Positions 8,033-16,589 of a stretch of 64,000 nt of DNA are shown in pieces (position 1 is the first letter of the stretch; each line of letters starts with the position of its first letter). The position numbers and the translations under genes are program-made. Under the pieces are notes generated by a model. The model saw nothing but the letters and a program-made list of their open reading frames with translations. It did no database searches and was not told the DNA's origin. This DNA comes from Rouxiella aceris (lineage in GTDB: Bacteria; Pseudomonadota; Gammaproteobacteria; Enterobacterales; Enterobacteriaceae), in NCBI RefSeq assembly GCF_012933545.1, contig NZ_JAADJU010000001.1, positions 186,001 through 250,000 of the forward strand, in the 5' to 3' direction.

Positions 8033-9766
8033 TTAGCGCGGCCATAAATGCTGGATCATCAGTTGCACATTGCGGTTACCGCGATACTCGTTAATATCAA
8101 GTTTATAGGCCAACTGCACCTCGCGCACACTGCTGTCCGGCCACAGCGTGGGATCGATATTAAAGGCAATACCATCGAGCAGGGGACCACCGCCCATCGG
8201 CTCGATCATCACTTTTAAATGACGATCTTTTAATAGCTTCTGTTGCAGAATGCGGAAAGTGCCATCAAAAACCGGCTCGGGAAATGCCTGTCCCCAGGGG
8301 CCGCCGTCGCGCAGCAGCTCGGCGGTTTCCAGCGTCATTTGTTGAGCAGAAAGCTCGCCGTCCGACCAGACAATGCCCTCCAGATAGGCCGGATCCAGCC
8401 ATTCGCCCACCAGCTCGGCAAAGCAGTCGCGGAATTGGTCAAACTTGTCGGCTTCCAGCGTCAGTCCGGCAGCCATGGCGTGTCCGCCAAACTTGAGCAT
8501 CAGCCCCGGATTGAGCGTATCGAGACGCTCAAGGGCGTCACGCAGATGCAAACCATTAATGGAGCGGCCAGATCCTTTCAGGATCCCCTCGCCCGCTGGA
8601 GCAAAGGCGATCACCGGGCGGTTAAAACGCTCTTTTAGCCGTGAGGCCAGGATGCCTACTACGCCCTGATGCCATTCGGGATGATACATCGCCAACCCAA
8701 ACGGCAGCGCTTCGCTGCTGGTCTCCAGTTTTTCGCACAGCGCCAGCGCTTCTACCTGCATACCCTGCTCTATTTCGCGGCGAGTGAGGTTTAGCGCATC
8801 GAGATCGCTGGCCAGCGCGCGCGCCTGCGCCATATCCTCAGTCAGCAATAGCGCTACACCAATGGACATATCATCAAGACGCCCGGCGGCGTTAAGCCGT
8901 GGCCCCAGGGCAAAACCGAGATCGCTGGCGGTCAGTTGGCGGGCATCGCGCGCCGCCACTTCCAGCAAGGCGCGCACGCCAGGGCGGCATTTACCGGCGC
9001 GAATGCGGTTAAGTCCCTGATAGACCAGAATGCGGTTATTGGCATCCAAGGGTACCACATCGGCAACGGTGCCCAGCGCCACCAGATCCAGCCATTCGGC
9101 CAGGTTGGGGATCGCCAGTCCGCGCTGCTCAAACCAGCCGCTGTCACGCAGTTGCCCGCGCAGCGCCAGCATCAGATAAAAGGCTACACCGACGCCCGCC
9201 AAAGATTTAGAGGCAAAGGTACAACCGCGCAGATTGGGATTGATAATGGCATCGGCGGCGGGCAGGGTTTCACCGGGCAGATGGTGATCGGTAACCAGCA
9301 CCTGGATCCCCAACTGATGAGCCAGATCGACACCGGCATGGGACGAAATGCCGTTATCAACGGTGAGGATCAGCTGTGCGCCGCGCGCCGCAGCTTGCTG
9401 AACCACTTCCGGACTTAGGCCATAGCCGTCTTCAAAGCGGTTGGGCACCAGATATTTGACGCTGTCACAACCCATACTGCGCAGCGACAAAATGGCCAAC
9501 GCGGTACTGGTGGCGCCATCGGCATCAAAGTCCCCCACTACCATAATTTGCAGGCGTTCGGCCAGCGCGGTTTGTAGCAGCGCCACCGCCTGCTCCATAC
9601 CATCAAGCTGTTTGTAGTCGAGCAGACCACGCACGCTGCGCTCAAGTTCCTCACTCTGTTTCACGCCACGCATGGCGTAAAGACGGCGAAGCAAAGGGGA
9701 GAGTTCCGCAGGTAACGCGGCGCCTTCGTCCACTTCGCGGCGACGAAGCTGGGTCTTAAATGTCAC
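8033..9766 (-). CDS. recJ: Single-stranded-DNA exonuclease RecJ
   Basis: RecJ degrades single-stranded DNA 5' to 3' in recombination and mismatch or base-excision repair. The protein shows the DHH-family metal motifs (G-D-F-D-A-D-G-A-T-S, then V-T-D-H-H-L-P) and the DHHA1 motif (G-G-H-A-M-A-A-G). A GTG start at 9766 (V-T-F-K-T-Q-L-R-R-R-E-V-D) was chosen because it gives 577 residues, the E. coli length, and GGTGG lies 9 bases upstream; an upstream extension to 9934 is not family-like. It sits between dsbC and prfB on the same strand, the ancestral order. Confidence 0.95.
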   Translation of the reverse strand: MTFKTQLRRREVDEGAALPAELSPLLRRLYAMRGVKQSEELERSVRGLLDYKQLDGMEQAVALLQTALAERLQIMVVGDFDADGATSTALAILSLRSMGCDSVKYLVPNRFEDGYGLSPEVVQQAAARGAQLILTVDNGISSHAGVDLAHQLGIQVLVTDHHLPGETLPAADAIINPNLRGCTFASKSLAGVGVAFYLMLALRGQLRDSGWFEQRGLAIPNLAEWLDLVALGTVADVVPLDANNRILVYQGLNRIRAGKCRPGVRALLEVAARDARQLTASDLGFALGPRLNAAGRLDDMSIGVALLLTEDMAQARALASDLDALNLTRREIEQGMQVEALALCEKLETSSEALPFGLAMYHPEWHQGVVGILASRLKERFNRPVIAFAPAGEGILKGSGRSINGLHLRDALERLDTLNPGLMLKFGGHAMAAGLTLEADKFDQFRDCFAELVGEWLDPAYLEGIVWSDGELSAQQMTLETAELLRDGGPWGQAFPEPVFDGTFRILQQKLLKDRHLKVMIEPMGGGPLLDGIAFNIDPTLWPDSSVREVQLAYKLDINEYRGNRNVQLMIQHLWPR

Positions 9767-9893
9767 GAATTTCAACCACCCGTTAGTTTTTACCCGCTGG
9801 TGTGCAGAATGCCGAAGCCGGTCGCCCTGGCGTATCCTGAAAACTAGCGGGTTGCGAGACGGCCCGTTTTTTGGCGGACCGTCGAAGTCTATT

Positions 9894-10625
9894 TTAAGGT
9901 TTGGCCGCACCGCTGGCAGGCAGTTGGGCATCAAGCATGGCGGCCATATCCTTCGGCGGCTGATAGCCGGAAACCAGCGTCCCGTCTTCGAGCACCACCG
10001 CCGGTGTGCCGGTTACGCCAAACTGTTGTCCCAGCATAAAATGCGCGGCAATATCGGTTTTACACATGGCCGGGGATTTTACCGCAGCAATATCATCACC
10101 GCGCATTGCCGCATCCAGCGCTTTTTTACGATCGGCGCTGCACCAGATAGACTGCATGTCTTTTTCTGGCTGCGAGTCCAGCCCGGCGCGCGGGAAAGCC
10201 AGATAACGCACGGTAATACCGAGGTCGTTATACTCTTTGATCTGCTGATGCAGTTTATGGCAGTAGCCGCAGGTGATATCGGTAAACACCGTCACCACAT
10301 GCTTCTCTTTCGCCGCTTTGTAAATAATCATCTCATTTTGCAGGGCATTGAGTTTCGCCAGCAAGGGCTGATTGCTGAGGTTGACCGGCTTGTCGCCGCT
10401 GACATCGAACATTGGGCCCTGCAACACATATTTGCCATCGTCACTGACATACAGCACACCGTGCGGCGTAAGCACCGACTTTAAACCGGCGATTGGCGCA
10501 GCCTGTATTTCCGGGTTACTCAGGCCGATTTTTTTGAGCGTGCTACGCAGCGCGGCATCATCGGCATGGGCCAGGTTAGACAGGCCGAACGTCATCAGGG
10601 CAATGGCGACTATGTTTTTCTTCAT
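9894..10625 (-). CDS. dsbC: Periplasmic disulfide isomerase DsbC
   Basis: DsbC reshuffles wrong disulfide bonds in periplasmic proteins and is kept reduced by DsbD. The protein has a signal peptide (M-K-K-N-I-V ... A-H-A-D-D), an N-terminal dimerisation domain and a thioredoxin-like domain with the active-site C-G-Y-C (T-D-I-T-C-G-Y-C-H-K). The cis-proline loop G-T-P-A-V-V is also present. The start at 10625 is the second of two adjacent ATGs, both just after AAAGGAAG. It lies between xerD and recJ as in E. coli. Confidence 0.96.
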   Translation of the reverse strand: MKKNIVAIALMTFGLSNLAHADDAALRSTLKKIGLSNPEIQAAPIAGLKSVLTPHGVLYVSDDGKYVLQGPMFDVSGDKPVNLSNQPLLAKLNALQNEMIIYKAAKEKHVVTVFTDITCGYCHKLHQQIKEYNDLGITVRYLAFPRAGLDSQPEKDMQSIWCSADRKKALDAAMRGDDIAAVKSPAMCKTDIAAHFMLGQQFGVTGTPAVVLEDGTLVSGYQPPKDMAAMLDAQLPASGAAKP

Positions 10626-10650
10626 CATGACTTCCTTTGTTACCCTCGGT

Positions 10651-11556
10651 TCAGGCACGAGGGTGATGTTGTTGATGTAGCTGCTTTAATCGCTCCGTTG
10701 CTACATGCGTATAAATTTGGGTAGTGGACAGATCGCTGTGACCTAAAAGCATCTGTACGACACGTAGATCTGCGCCATGGTTCAGCAGATGGGTGGCAAA
10801 AGCGTGGCGTAAAACGTGTGGCGACAGCCTGTTGGCATCAATGCCGGCAAGGATCGCATAATGTTTAATGCGATGCCAGAACGTCTGGCGCGTCATCTGC
10901 TGACTGCGATTGCTGGGAAAAACAATATCCAGCGACTGACCGTTAAGCAGCCAGGGCCGACCGTGCTCGAGATAGTTCTCCAGCCAGTAAACCGCTTCTT
11001 CGCCCAGCGGTACCAGGCGCTCTTTATCACCTTTACCAATTACCCGCACCACTCCCTGCCGCAGGCTTATATCGCTTAACGTCAGCCCCACCAGCTCGGA
11101 AACACGCAGGCCGGTGGCATACAACAGCTCAAGCATCGCTTTATCGCGTAACTCGAGAGGAATGTCGGTGCTGGGTGCCGCCAACAGCGACTCCACCTGC
11201 GCCTCGCTAAGGTCTTTCGGCAGACGCTGGGGTAATTTGGGTGATGAAAGTAAAGCGGTAGGATCGTCTTCACGCAGCGATTCACGGTTCATATACTGAA
11301 ACAACCGGCGCATGGCGCTAAGCAGGCGGGCAGAACTGGTGGCCTTGTAACCCCCTTCTACCCGTTCCGCCAGAAAGGATTGCAGGTCAATGGCCTGTAC
11401 CCGCATAAGATCTGTCTGGTGATGGTCAAGCCACGCCAGCAAAGATTTCAGGTCCATACGATAAGAAGCCAGCGTATTTTCGGCGAGGTTTCTTTCCAGC
11501 CACATGGCATCAAGAAACTGTTCCACCAACATCTGTCCATCGTCTGGTTTAGGCAC
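10651..11556 (-). CDS. xerD: Tyrosine recombinase XerD
   Basis: XerD acts with XerC at dif to resolve chromosome dimers. An N-terminal SAM-like core-binding domain precedes the catalytic domain. The catalytic residues are visible: Arg in A-T-G-L-R-V-S-E-L, Lys in G-K-G-D-K-E-R, H-V-L-R-H, L-G-H-S and the nucleophile Tyr in T-Q-I-Y-T-H. A GTG start at 11556 (V-P-K-P-D-D-G-Q) with AAAGGAG five bases upstream gives 301 residues. The gene is intact and is the left flank of the island array. Pieces of its 5' end recur at 19574-19650 and 33721-33797. Confidence 0.95.
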   Translation of the reverse strand: MPKPDDGQMLVEQFLDAMWLERNLAENTLASYRMDLKSLLAWLDHHQTDLMRVQAIDLQSFLAERVEGGYKATSSARLLSAMRRLFQYMNRESLREDDPTALLSSPKLPQRLPKDLSEAQVESLLAAPSTDIPLELRDKAMLELLYATGLRVSELVGLTLSDISLRQGVVRVIGKGDKERLVPLGEEAVYWLENYLEHGRPWLLNGQSLDIVFPSNRSQQMTRQTFWHRIKHYAILAGIDANRLSPHVLRHAFATHLLNHGADLRVVQMLLGHSDLSTTQIYTHVATERLKQLHQQHHPRA

Positions 11557-11719
11557 ATTGACTCCTTTAGCCTGTCTACAGGCTTTGACTATCGGTAACG
11601 GCAACCCCCTGGCATTATGCCTTAAGCGGGTACAATCCTGGTACATTCATTGGCTTCTGGCCGGGTCATTGTAGCGGCAGCTTTATGTACGGCGGGTATA
11701 TCAGGTTACGGCAATAAGC
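11557..11719 (+). promoter_or_regulatory. Resident xerD-fldB divergent intergenic region (copy 1)
   Basis: This is the native divergent spacer between xerD and the original fldB start. It is recognisably homologous to 19628-19790 and 33775-33937 but differs from both at many positions, while those two are almost the same as each other. It still drives xerD, but on the fldB side it now reads only into the island left end. Confidence 0.7.
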
Positions 11720-11764
11720 GTGAAGATTGGTCTATTTCATGGGGGTTTAAAAAAGTATTTATAA
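11720..11764 (+). pseudogene. fldB 5' fragment, copy 1 (island 1 left junction)
   Basis: The first five codons match FldB (V/M-K-I-G-L-F), here with a GTG start. The frame then runs into island sequence (H-G-G-L-K-K-Y-L) and stops after 14 codons. It is the severed 5' end of the resident fldB gene. Copy 2 (19791-19835) encodes the same tail, so both islands have the same left terminus. Confidence 0.8.
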
Positions 11765-12182
11765 AGTCGAAGAGTAGCCCGCACAAAGAAATTGAAGGGG
11801 AAGTTCTTACATGCCACGCAATGTCTACCCAGTTACAAACAGTTATTTTGTACAAGTGCGAACGCGCAAGTAATTTCAACATACACAAATTTCAGTTTTA
11901 AAAAATGCCAGCCCATCACCCGCAGACCGCGCCACGCCTGGCTTAACCTTATTTTTTAGGCAAGACAGCTTGATCGTCCGAATTCACAGCCAAAATCCGG
12001 CTCAGAGTTTGATGATATCGTTACATGCTATAAATTATAGCGCTGACTATTTAGAGCCTTATACCTCGAAGAGAATTTATGACAAGGCGCTGATATTACC
12101 GATAGTGCGACTGGAAGGATTTGTACTTCACTTTAGCAGCCCTAAAGTTTGGCGTTAATGTCCGCTCTGTGCCAGGAGCGGA
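11760..12182. repeat. Island left-end repeat, copy A
   Basis: About 420 bp that recurs at 20026-20450 with few changes. Offsets between the copies shift by only one base at two places. The 62-codon frame at 11970-12158 is identical in both copies at protein level. The repeat ends in the dispersed motif TCCGCTCTGTGCCA plus AGCGGA. Confidence 0.9.
11811..11873 (+). pseudogene. Integrase-like N-terminal fragment, copy A (frameshifted)
   Basis: After GAAGGGGAAG, an ATG opens M-P-R-N-V-Y-P-V-T-N-S-Y-F-V-Q-V-R-T-R-K and stops. In the second copy (20078) one extra base keeps the frame open for 49 codons. The N-Y/S-Y-F-V-Q-V-R pattern next to an attachment-like junction resembles the extreme N-terminus of tyrosine integrases. 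That is a low-confidence inference from a short match and from position. Confidence 0.35.
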
Positions 12183-12207
12183 TATGGCCAACACCACGGT
12201 TTGTTAA

Positions 12208-12402
12208 TCAACTGGGAGTAGGTAAGTCTGATATGGTCCAGGAAAACAGACCCGGCAGCGACTTGGGGATTAATCGAATCTGCTTTGCCGGGGGCACGAT
12301 GCGGTACAACACGGTGGCATCCAGCGTATCAATGAAAAATTGTTCTGCTTCCGTCAGGCTTGAGACGGTCACACCAATATGTTCAATTCCTCTGATAATC
12401 AT
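12208..12402 (-). pseudogene. Truncated VOC/glyoxalase-superfamily gene
   Basis: From ATG 12402 the frame gives M-I-I-R-G-I-E-H-I-G-V-T-V-S-S-L-T-E-A-E, a typical first beta-alpha unit of the vicinal-oxygen-chelate fold. The similarity fails around residue 45 and the frame ends at 12208, whereas family members run to 130-180 residues. The cut lies only a few bases from the island left-end repeat, so island assembly probably removed the rest. Confidence 0.65.
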
Positions 12403-12455
12403 GATGTTCTCCTGATTAATCAGGAGCAAGCATCACGCCGCCCCTGATATGTTCA

Positions 12456-13784
12456 TTACTTCGACGTTGTACTGAGTTTATCCGCCGCGCCGGTCAGTTT
12501 TCGCATATGGCTGACCTGATCTGCCGTCACCTCACTTCCCTGATTTCCCCAGCTATTACGCACATAAGTGAGGATTTCAGCTATCTGCCGGTCATTCATT
12601 TTCCACGCAAATGACGGCATTCCGGCCGCAGTCTGGCGTTCTTCGGTATGCGGCGCGCGGGCACCATTCAGCATGGCGTTGATCATGTTGGTCGGATCGT
12701 TTTGCATGGCGTTGTTACCCGCAAAAGCAGGCACCATGCCGGTGATGCCTTCGCCTTTCACGCCGTGACAGGCCGAGCAGTTCACTTCATACGTCAGCGC
12801 GCCATGTTCTTTGCTGGCGGCGTCCATGGTAAATGCCTGCGGTGCCGGTTTGCTGGAGGACGGCAGCATTTTGAGATACGCCGCGACGGCCTGTGCATCT
12901 CTGTCGCTGAAGTACTGCGTGGAATGCTCGACCGCTTCAGCCATCGGACCTGCCGCAACACTTTTTCCGTCGGAGCCGGTTTTCAGGTATTGCGCAATGT
13001 CGTCGCTGCTCCAGTCACCTATGCCGGTATGTGGATCCTGCGAGATATCCGGCGCATACCACGCACCGAGGCTACCGCCCTGTAAATAACCGCCGCTGAC
13101 TTCACCACCCAGCACGTTACGTGCGGTATGGCAGACGCTGCAGTGCGCCGGGCCATCGACGATGTATTTGCCTCGGTTAATCATGTCCATATTGGCGTTT
13201 GCGGCGTTTTTGGCCGTGTCTGGTGTGAAACCGCTGTTATCGAAGAACAGGAAATTCCAGCCGAGCATGGCAAAACGGATGTTATAAGGGAACGACATGC
13301 CGCCGTTTTCATCCACCTTATGTTTCACCGGTTTCATCGTGGACATGTACGCCCAGAGATCGTGCATATCGGCATCGCTCATCTTCGCATAGGCAGTGTA
13401 AGGCATTGCCGGATAGAGGAAGCCGTGGTCGCCGCGCCCCTGACGAACAGCGTTGAAGAAGTCGCGCTCAGTCATGTTACCGATACCGGTTTCGCGATCT
13501 GGCGTAATGTTCGACGTCTGCAACTCGCCGAAAGGCGTACTGATTTTGTACCCGCCCGCAAAGCTCGATTCATGGCAGGCCGCGCAGTCACCGAGACGCA
13601 TGGCGTATTCGCCGCGTTTAATCGCTGCGCTGTCGGTGCTGTGGAAATCCGCCAGCCGGGTCGTGTCATCCGCGACCTGAGATCGTGAGCTGTCCATGAC
13701 TTCCCACAGATGACCAAAGGCGACGATCCCAGCGACAACGGCCAGCGCCGCCACGCTGTAAGCAATTTTCTTTTTTGTACTCAT
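12456..13784 (-). CDS. Membrane dehydrogenase cytochrome c subunit (triheme)
   Basis: The 442-residue protein passes electrons from the flavoprotein partner to ubiquinone on the periplasmic face of the inner membrane. It has an N-terminal membrane anchor or signal (residues 7-25) and three c-type heme motifs: C-A-A-C-H (67-71), C-S-V-C-H (215-219) and C-S-A-C-H (336-340). This matches the cytochrome subunits of gluconate-2-, 2-ketogluconate- and alcohol dehydrogenases. It is the last gene of a three-gene operon, starting 3 bp after the flavoprotein gene. Heme attachment needs Ccm proteins encoded elsewhere. Confidence 0.9.
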   Translation of the reverse strand: MSTKKKIAYSVAALAVVAGIVAFGHLWEVMDSSRSQVADDTTRLADFHSTDSAAIKRGEYAMRLGDCAACHESSFAGGYKISTPFGELQTSNITPDRETGIGNMTERDFFNAVRQGRGDHGFLYPAMPYTAYAKMSDADMHDLWAYMSTMKPVKHKVDENGGMSFPYNIRFAMLGWNFLFFDNSGFTPDTAKNAANANMDMINRGKYIVDGPAHCSVCHTARNVLGGEVSGGYLQGGSLGAWYAPDISQDPHTGIGDWSSDDIAQYLKTGSDGKSVAAGPMAEAVEHSTQYFSDRDAQAVAAYLKMLPSSSKPAPQAFTMDAASKEHGALTYEVNCSACHGVKGEGITGMVPAFAGNNAMQNDPTNMINAMLNGARAPHTEERQTAAGMPSFAWKMNDRQIAEILTYVRNSWGNQGSEVTADQVSHMRKLTGAADKLSTTSK

Positions 13785-13787
13785 GAT

Positions 13788-15557
13788 TTATGCCTTCACC
13801 AGAGGAGCCGGATTTTTGATGTAAGTCTGGTGGATCGCCTGAGCGGCACGAATTGCCAATGCGCCAACGGTGATCGTCGGGTTGTAACCGCCATTGTTAG
13901 GGAAGGCGGAAGCGCCGACCACAAAGACGTTATGCACATCCCAGCTTTGCAGATAGGTATTCAACGCTGACGTGGTCGGATCCGCGCCCATCACTGCGCC
14001 ACCGATAGTGTGCGAGCTGTCCTGCTGATACGGGTTCCAGCTTTTATCGGTCTGGTTTTCGGAAGTGACATATTTACCCCCGGTTTCCAGCATGATTTTT
14101 TTAGCATGATCAATGATATATCTCGACATGTTGACGTCGTTTTTATTCCAGTCGAAGGTGAGGCGTAACAACGGTTGTCCGTGACGGTCTTTATAAACCG
14201 GATCCAGATCGAGATAGGCTTCACGTACCGGCATTGAGGTGCCCTGACAGAAAATGGTGGCTGCGGTCTGGTAATCGCGCGCGTATCCGGCTTTCCACTC
14301 ACTGCCCCAGCGTTTCGTGCCCGGACGCAACGCATCCATATGCTGGATAGGACGGCCATCGGTGGAGAATCCCATGATCCCGGCACCGCCGATGAAATCG
14401 AGATTGCTGTGATCAAAGTTATCGCCGTTGAAGTCGTCAATCTGCACCGCCAGCGCGCCGCCGCCGATAAACGGGTTCATCCGTTCGCCGTCAAAGAAGC
14501 CCGTGACGGTCGCGCAGGTCTGATAGCTATAGTTGCGTCCGACCGTGCCGTGGCCTGTTTTCGGGTCGTATGGTTCACCGATTTTCGAGAGCAGCATCAT
14601 GCGCACGTTATCCATCTGGTAAGCGGTGATGCACACCACGTCCGCAGGCTGGAAACCTTCAACGCCTTCTTTGGTGATGAAACGTACGCCTTTAGCGGTC
14701 TTGCCATCGTCGTGTTTGACCACCTGTAAAACTTCGGTATCGGTCAGAACGGAAAAGTTCGGGCGCCGCATCAGTGCGGGCAAAATACAGGCCTGCGGCG
14801 AAGATTTGGAGAAGTTGCCACAACCGTGGAAATCACAGAAACCACAATAGGTGCAAGGCCCCATGGTGACGCCAAGCGGATTGACGTACGCCTGCGAGAT
14901 ATTACCGGCCGGGATAGTGAACGGGTGATAGCCCATTTTTTCCGTGGTCTCGCGGTATTTACGCATCCAGTGCGTGTCTTTTAACGGCGGCGTCGGGTAA
15001 TCGCGCGAACGCGGTCCTTCGAAAATATTGCCGCCTTTCTGCGGCTGACCGTTTAGGTTTCCGGCGATACCGGAAGTACCCGCGATGCGCTCAAAACGAT
15101 CGTAATACGGCTGCATTTCGTCGTAAGTAATGCCCCAGTCTTGCACCTGTAAGCCTTTGAGCTTCTCTGCGCCGTAGCGTTCACGCGTCTGGCTCGCTGC
15201 CTGGAAATCCCATGGCAGGAAGCGCCATGACATTCCGGCCCAGTGCGTACCGGCCCCGCCGACATTCCAGCCATACTGAAAGGCAGACCAGTTACGCACC
15301 GGTGCGGCGTCCTGACTACTGTTGTTACGGAAAGTGGTGGTTTCCACACTCATCGGCTGCAGGATCTGACGACGGGTGTGCCAGCGCAATTCATCCGGAT
15401 CGACTGCCACCGGGAAATCCGTGGACGTATCGCGCCATGCACCGCGTTCAATGGCAACAACGTTCAGTCCGGCGCGGGTCAGTTCTTCTGCCATGACGGA
15501 ACCCGCCCAGCCTAATCCGACGATCACCACGTCGGTTTTATTTCTTATTTCTGACAT
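13788..15557 (-). CDS. GMC-type FAD dehydrogenase large subunit (gluconate/2-ketogluconate type)
   Basis: The 589-residue flavoprotein has the N-terminal dinucleotide motif V-G-L-G-W-A-G-S (near residue 14) and the C-terminal GMC segment N-P-T-I-T-V-G-A-L-A. A cysteine-rich stretch, C-T-Y-C-G-F-C-D-F-H-G-C-G, suggests a 3Fe-4S cluster as in related gluconate and fructose dehydrogenases. It oxidises a sugar acid, most likely gluconate to 2-ketogluconate or 2-ketogluconate onward; the sequence alone does not decide. The start at 15557 (M-S-E-I-R) follows a short leader. It lacks its own signal and is expected to ride through Tat with the small subunit. Confidence 0.88.
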   Translation of the reverse strand: MSEIRNKTDVVIVGLGWAGSVMAEELTRAGLNVVAIERGAWRDTSTDFPVAVDPDELRWHTRRQILQPMSVETTTFRNNSSQDAAPVRNWSAFQYGWNVGGAGTHWAGMSWRFLPWDFQAASQTRERYGAEKLKGLQVQDWGITYDEMQPYYDRFERIAGTSGIAGNLNGQPQKGGNIFEGPRSRDYPTPPLKDTHWMRKYRETTEKMGYHPFTIPAGNISQAYVNPLGVTMGPCTYCGFCDFHGCGNFSKSSPQACILPALMRRPNFSVLTDTEVLQVVKHDDGKTAKGVRFITKEGVEGFQPADVVCITAYQMDNVRMMLLSKIGEPYDPKTGHGTVGRNYSYQTCATVTGFFDGERMNPFIGGGALAVQIDDFNGDNFDHSNLDFIGGAGIMGFSTDGRPIQHMDALRPGTKRWGSEWKAGYARDYQTAATIFCQGTSMPVREAYLDLDPVYKDRHGQPLLRLTFDWNKNDVNMSRYIIDHAKKIMLETGGKYVTSENQTDKSWNPYQQDSSHTIGGAVMGADPTTSALNTYLQSWDVHNVFVVGASAFPNNGGYNPTITVGALAIRAAQAIHQTYIKNPAPLVKA

Positions 15558-15572
15558 CTTGTTGCTCCGCAA

Positions 15573-16301
15573 TTAATCGTTCGGGATCAGGCTGACGGGA
15601 ATTAATTTTAAATCTTCACCGCGACGGTCAATATATTGACGGTAGTCATAACGGGCGCCAGGGAAGCCAATCATTTTCCAGCCGGCCATGGTTTTATTTC
15701 CGCCATAGAGCGGGTCGGATAAATAACCTTCACGAACGTTTTGCAGCATTAATTCAAAAAATGCCTGACTATTGACATCCGCACCGAGATTAATTTTCCC
15801 GGCTTCCATATCAGTCAGAAATGCGTCGATCTGATCAGCATTTAGGCTAAAAAAGGAGGCGTGGTGGTGAGTCTGCGACCAGGCTTCGAGGGCTTTCAGT
15901 CCGGTCATATAGCGCTCACGCGGAGAGGAAAGAAATTGCGGGCTGCCCATCAGTTTCTCTTCATTCTCCGGACGCAGCGGGCCGACCAGATACAGCGCGG
16001 ATCCTGCACCGTAGTCGCCTGCGAGCTGGCTGTCGATGAATTCTATGCAGCCTTCTTCACTGGCGGAAGGACCGTGATCGTCGGCGGGGATCAGCCGGTC
16101 AAAAATAGCCGCCAGATTTTTGCGGTCGGTCTCGTTGGTTAATACCTGATAGCCGCCTTGCAGGGCAGGGACGGGCAACACATCTTTTGTCAGCTGTGTT
16201 TCCAGCGGGACATTGTGCATTTCTTTCGCACTCAGTTTGGGTACCACGGTTAGGGTGGCGACCAGTGAACTCAGTGAAAAGAGCGCTTCTCTTCGGTTCA
16301 T
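15573..16301 (-). CDS. Gluconate-2-dehydrogenase subunit-3-like protein (Tat signal)
   Basis: The 242-residue small (gamma) subunit starts M-N-R-R-E-A-L-F, a twin-arginine signal, so the folded small plus large subunit complex should be exported by Tat. The body has the subunit-3 family pattern (A-A-I-F-D-R-L-I-P-A-D-D-H-G-P-S-A-S-E-E-G, and near the C-terminus W-K-M-I-G-F-P-G-A). It is the first gene of the operon small-large-cytochrome, with 15 bp to the next gene. The ATG at 16301 is preferred over an upstream ATG because it begins the Tat motif. Confidence 0.88.
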   Translation of the reverse strand: MNRREALFSLSSLVATLTVVPKLSAKEMHNVPLETQLTKDVLPVPALQGGYQVLTNETDRKNLAAIFDRLIPADDHGPSASEEGCIEFIDSQLAGDYGAGSALYLVGPLRPENEEKLMGSPQFLSSPRERYMTGLKALEAWSQTHHHASFFSLNADQIDAFLTDMEAGKINLGADVNSQAFFELMLQNVREGYLSDPLYGGNKTMAGWKMIGFPGARYDYRQYIDRRGEDLKLIPVSLIPND

Positions 16302-16589
16302 GAATATATCCTTCAATAGCACGACATTTTATTAACTGTTTTATAACCGCTTATTTCAGGCAAGCGGATCCCTGCGGAGCGGCAACAGAAAACCGATCCT
16401 GTTAAAAAACATGATTAAGCTAATGATTTATCACCAGAGGATAAATATTAAGGAAGGAAACCCTGAGAGGTGTTTCCCCGGTATTTTATTTTAAGAATGA
16501 ATAAATAGTTCAAATGCACAATTATGTTTTATTGTTATCACTGTTCCGGTCAGATTTTAGTATCCTGATCCGAAACAGCGTTCGTTCTG
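16302..16589 (-). promoter_or_regulatory. Upstream region of the dehydrogenase operon
   Basis: This 288-bp AT-rich gap lies between the LacI-type regulator gene and the dehydrogenase operon, both on the minus strand, so the operon promoter should be here. A GGAAAC/GTTTCC hairpin (16456-16477) may end the regulator transcript. I see no copy of the large palindrome found upstream of the regulator gene. Confidence 0.4.

Noticed and set aside
9859..9885. GACGG/CCGTC hairpin between recJ and dsbC
   Set aside because: It could be an attenuator, but the stem is imperfect and the genes are normally co-transcribed; not enough to call a terminator.
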